A stretch of 64,000 nucleotides of DNA from Planktothricoides sp. SR001 (GTDB lineage: Bacteria; Cyanobacteriota; Cyanobacteriia; Cyanobacteriales; Laspinemataceae): contig NZ_LIUQ01000031.1 in NCBI RefSeq assembly GCF_001276715.1, positions 1 to 64,000 of the forward strand, read 5' to 3'. Below the pieces are notes generated by a model. That model was not told the DNA's origin. It searched no databases and was given only the letters and a program-made list of their open reading frames with translations. The first letter of the stretch is position 1. Each line of letters begins with the position of its first letter. Shown here in pieces: positions 63,958-64,000 of this stretch. The position numbers were made by a program, and so were the translations under genes.

Positions 63958-64000
63958 ATGAAATACTTATTATTAATGGGCTTAATGGTTTTTTTTCTCC
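63958..64000 (+). CDS. Start of an exported or membrane protein (truncated by window end)
   Basis: ATG at 63958 follows GAGGAGCG at a good spacing. The 14 codons present read MKYLLLMGLMVFFL, the start of a signal peptide or membrane helix. Nothing more can be said. Confidence 0.55.
   Translation, partial: MKYLLLMGLMVFFL

Noticed and set aside
1-64000. Reverse transcriptase or Avd gene for a local DGR
   Set aside because: I looked for an RT-like protein with a Y-x-D-D motif on both strands and saw none, so any DGR acting on 5378-5495 must be outside the window.

Overview
The window is chromosomal DNA of a filamentous-type cyanobacterium. This is inferred from dense GCGATCGC (HIP1) octamers, cyanobacterial gene families (CobN, GUN4 domain, phytol kinase, serine/threonine kinases fused to FGE-sulfatase domains) and heavy loading with short palindromic repeats of the kind seen in Oscillatoria/Phormidium/Microcoleus-like genomes. 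The genus is a guess. No rRNA, CRISPR array or reverse transcriptase was found.

Layout. 1-7.8 kb: 5' two-thirds of clpC (minus), an alpha/beta hydrolase, a kinase-FGE-sulfatase fusion whose 3' end looks like a diversity-generating-retroelement variable region, then long arrays of paired AGAAACC(C/G)GGTTTCT palindromes. Two toxin-antitoxin loci sit among the arrays with intact antitoxins and truncated toxins. 7.8-17.5 kb: cobN, a GAF hybrid histidine kinase, a third antitoxin followed by a decayed PIN toxin, and murJ. 17.6-23.5 kb: a remnant of acnB, a three-gene cluster (C39-like cysteine protease, coiled-coil protein, TPR-GUN4 protein) and a REP-associated (RAYT) transposase. 24-36.5 kb: phytol/dolichol kinase, yidD, an exported protein, TspO-like protein, HD-domain protein, an RND efflux adaptor-pump pair, an SMR-like protein with a GT2 glycosyltransferase, and an MFS transporter. 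36.5-47.5 kb: tnpB remnant, TIGR02452/PARG-like protein, two tRNA genes (one odd), a frameshifted small gene, HNH endonuclease, ribbon-helix-helix-like protein, cysQ, a PEP-CTERM protein, murD and glyS. 47.9-53.8 kb: a probable defence island (DUF262/HNH GmrSD-like protein, an unrecognised PD-(D/E)XK-like protein, a DUF1016 nuclease and a C5 DNA methyltransferase). 53.8-64 kb: a small exported protein, a TPS-type haemagglutinin-like protein, the uppS-cdaA-lysA cluster with divergent rimI, an OFA-type MFS transporter and the first codons of another gene.

The housekeeping genes are intact and conventional. The interest lies in the accessory layer: (i) the candidate DGR target, (ii) the C39/coiled-coil/GUN4 cluster beside a RAYT, (iii) the defence island with an unknown member, (iv) at least four repeat families that also sit in frame inside cobN, the RND pump, the kinase, the haemagglutinin-like gene and the hydrolase, and (v) three toxin-antitoxin loci that have each lost the toxin. 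All functional calls come from reading the sequence and recalled family motifs; no database search was run.
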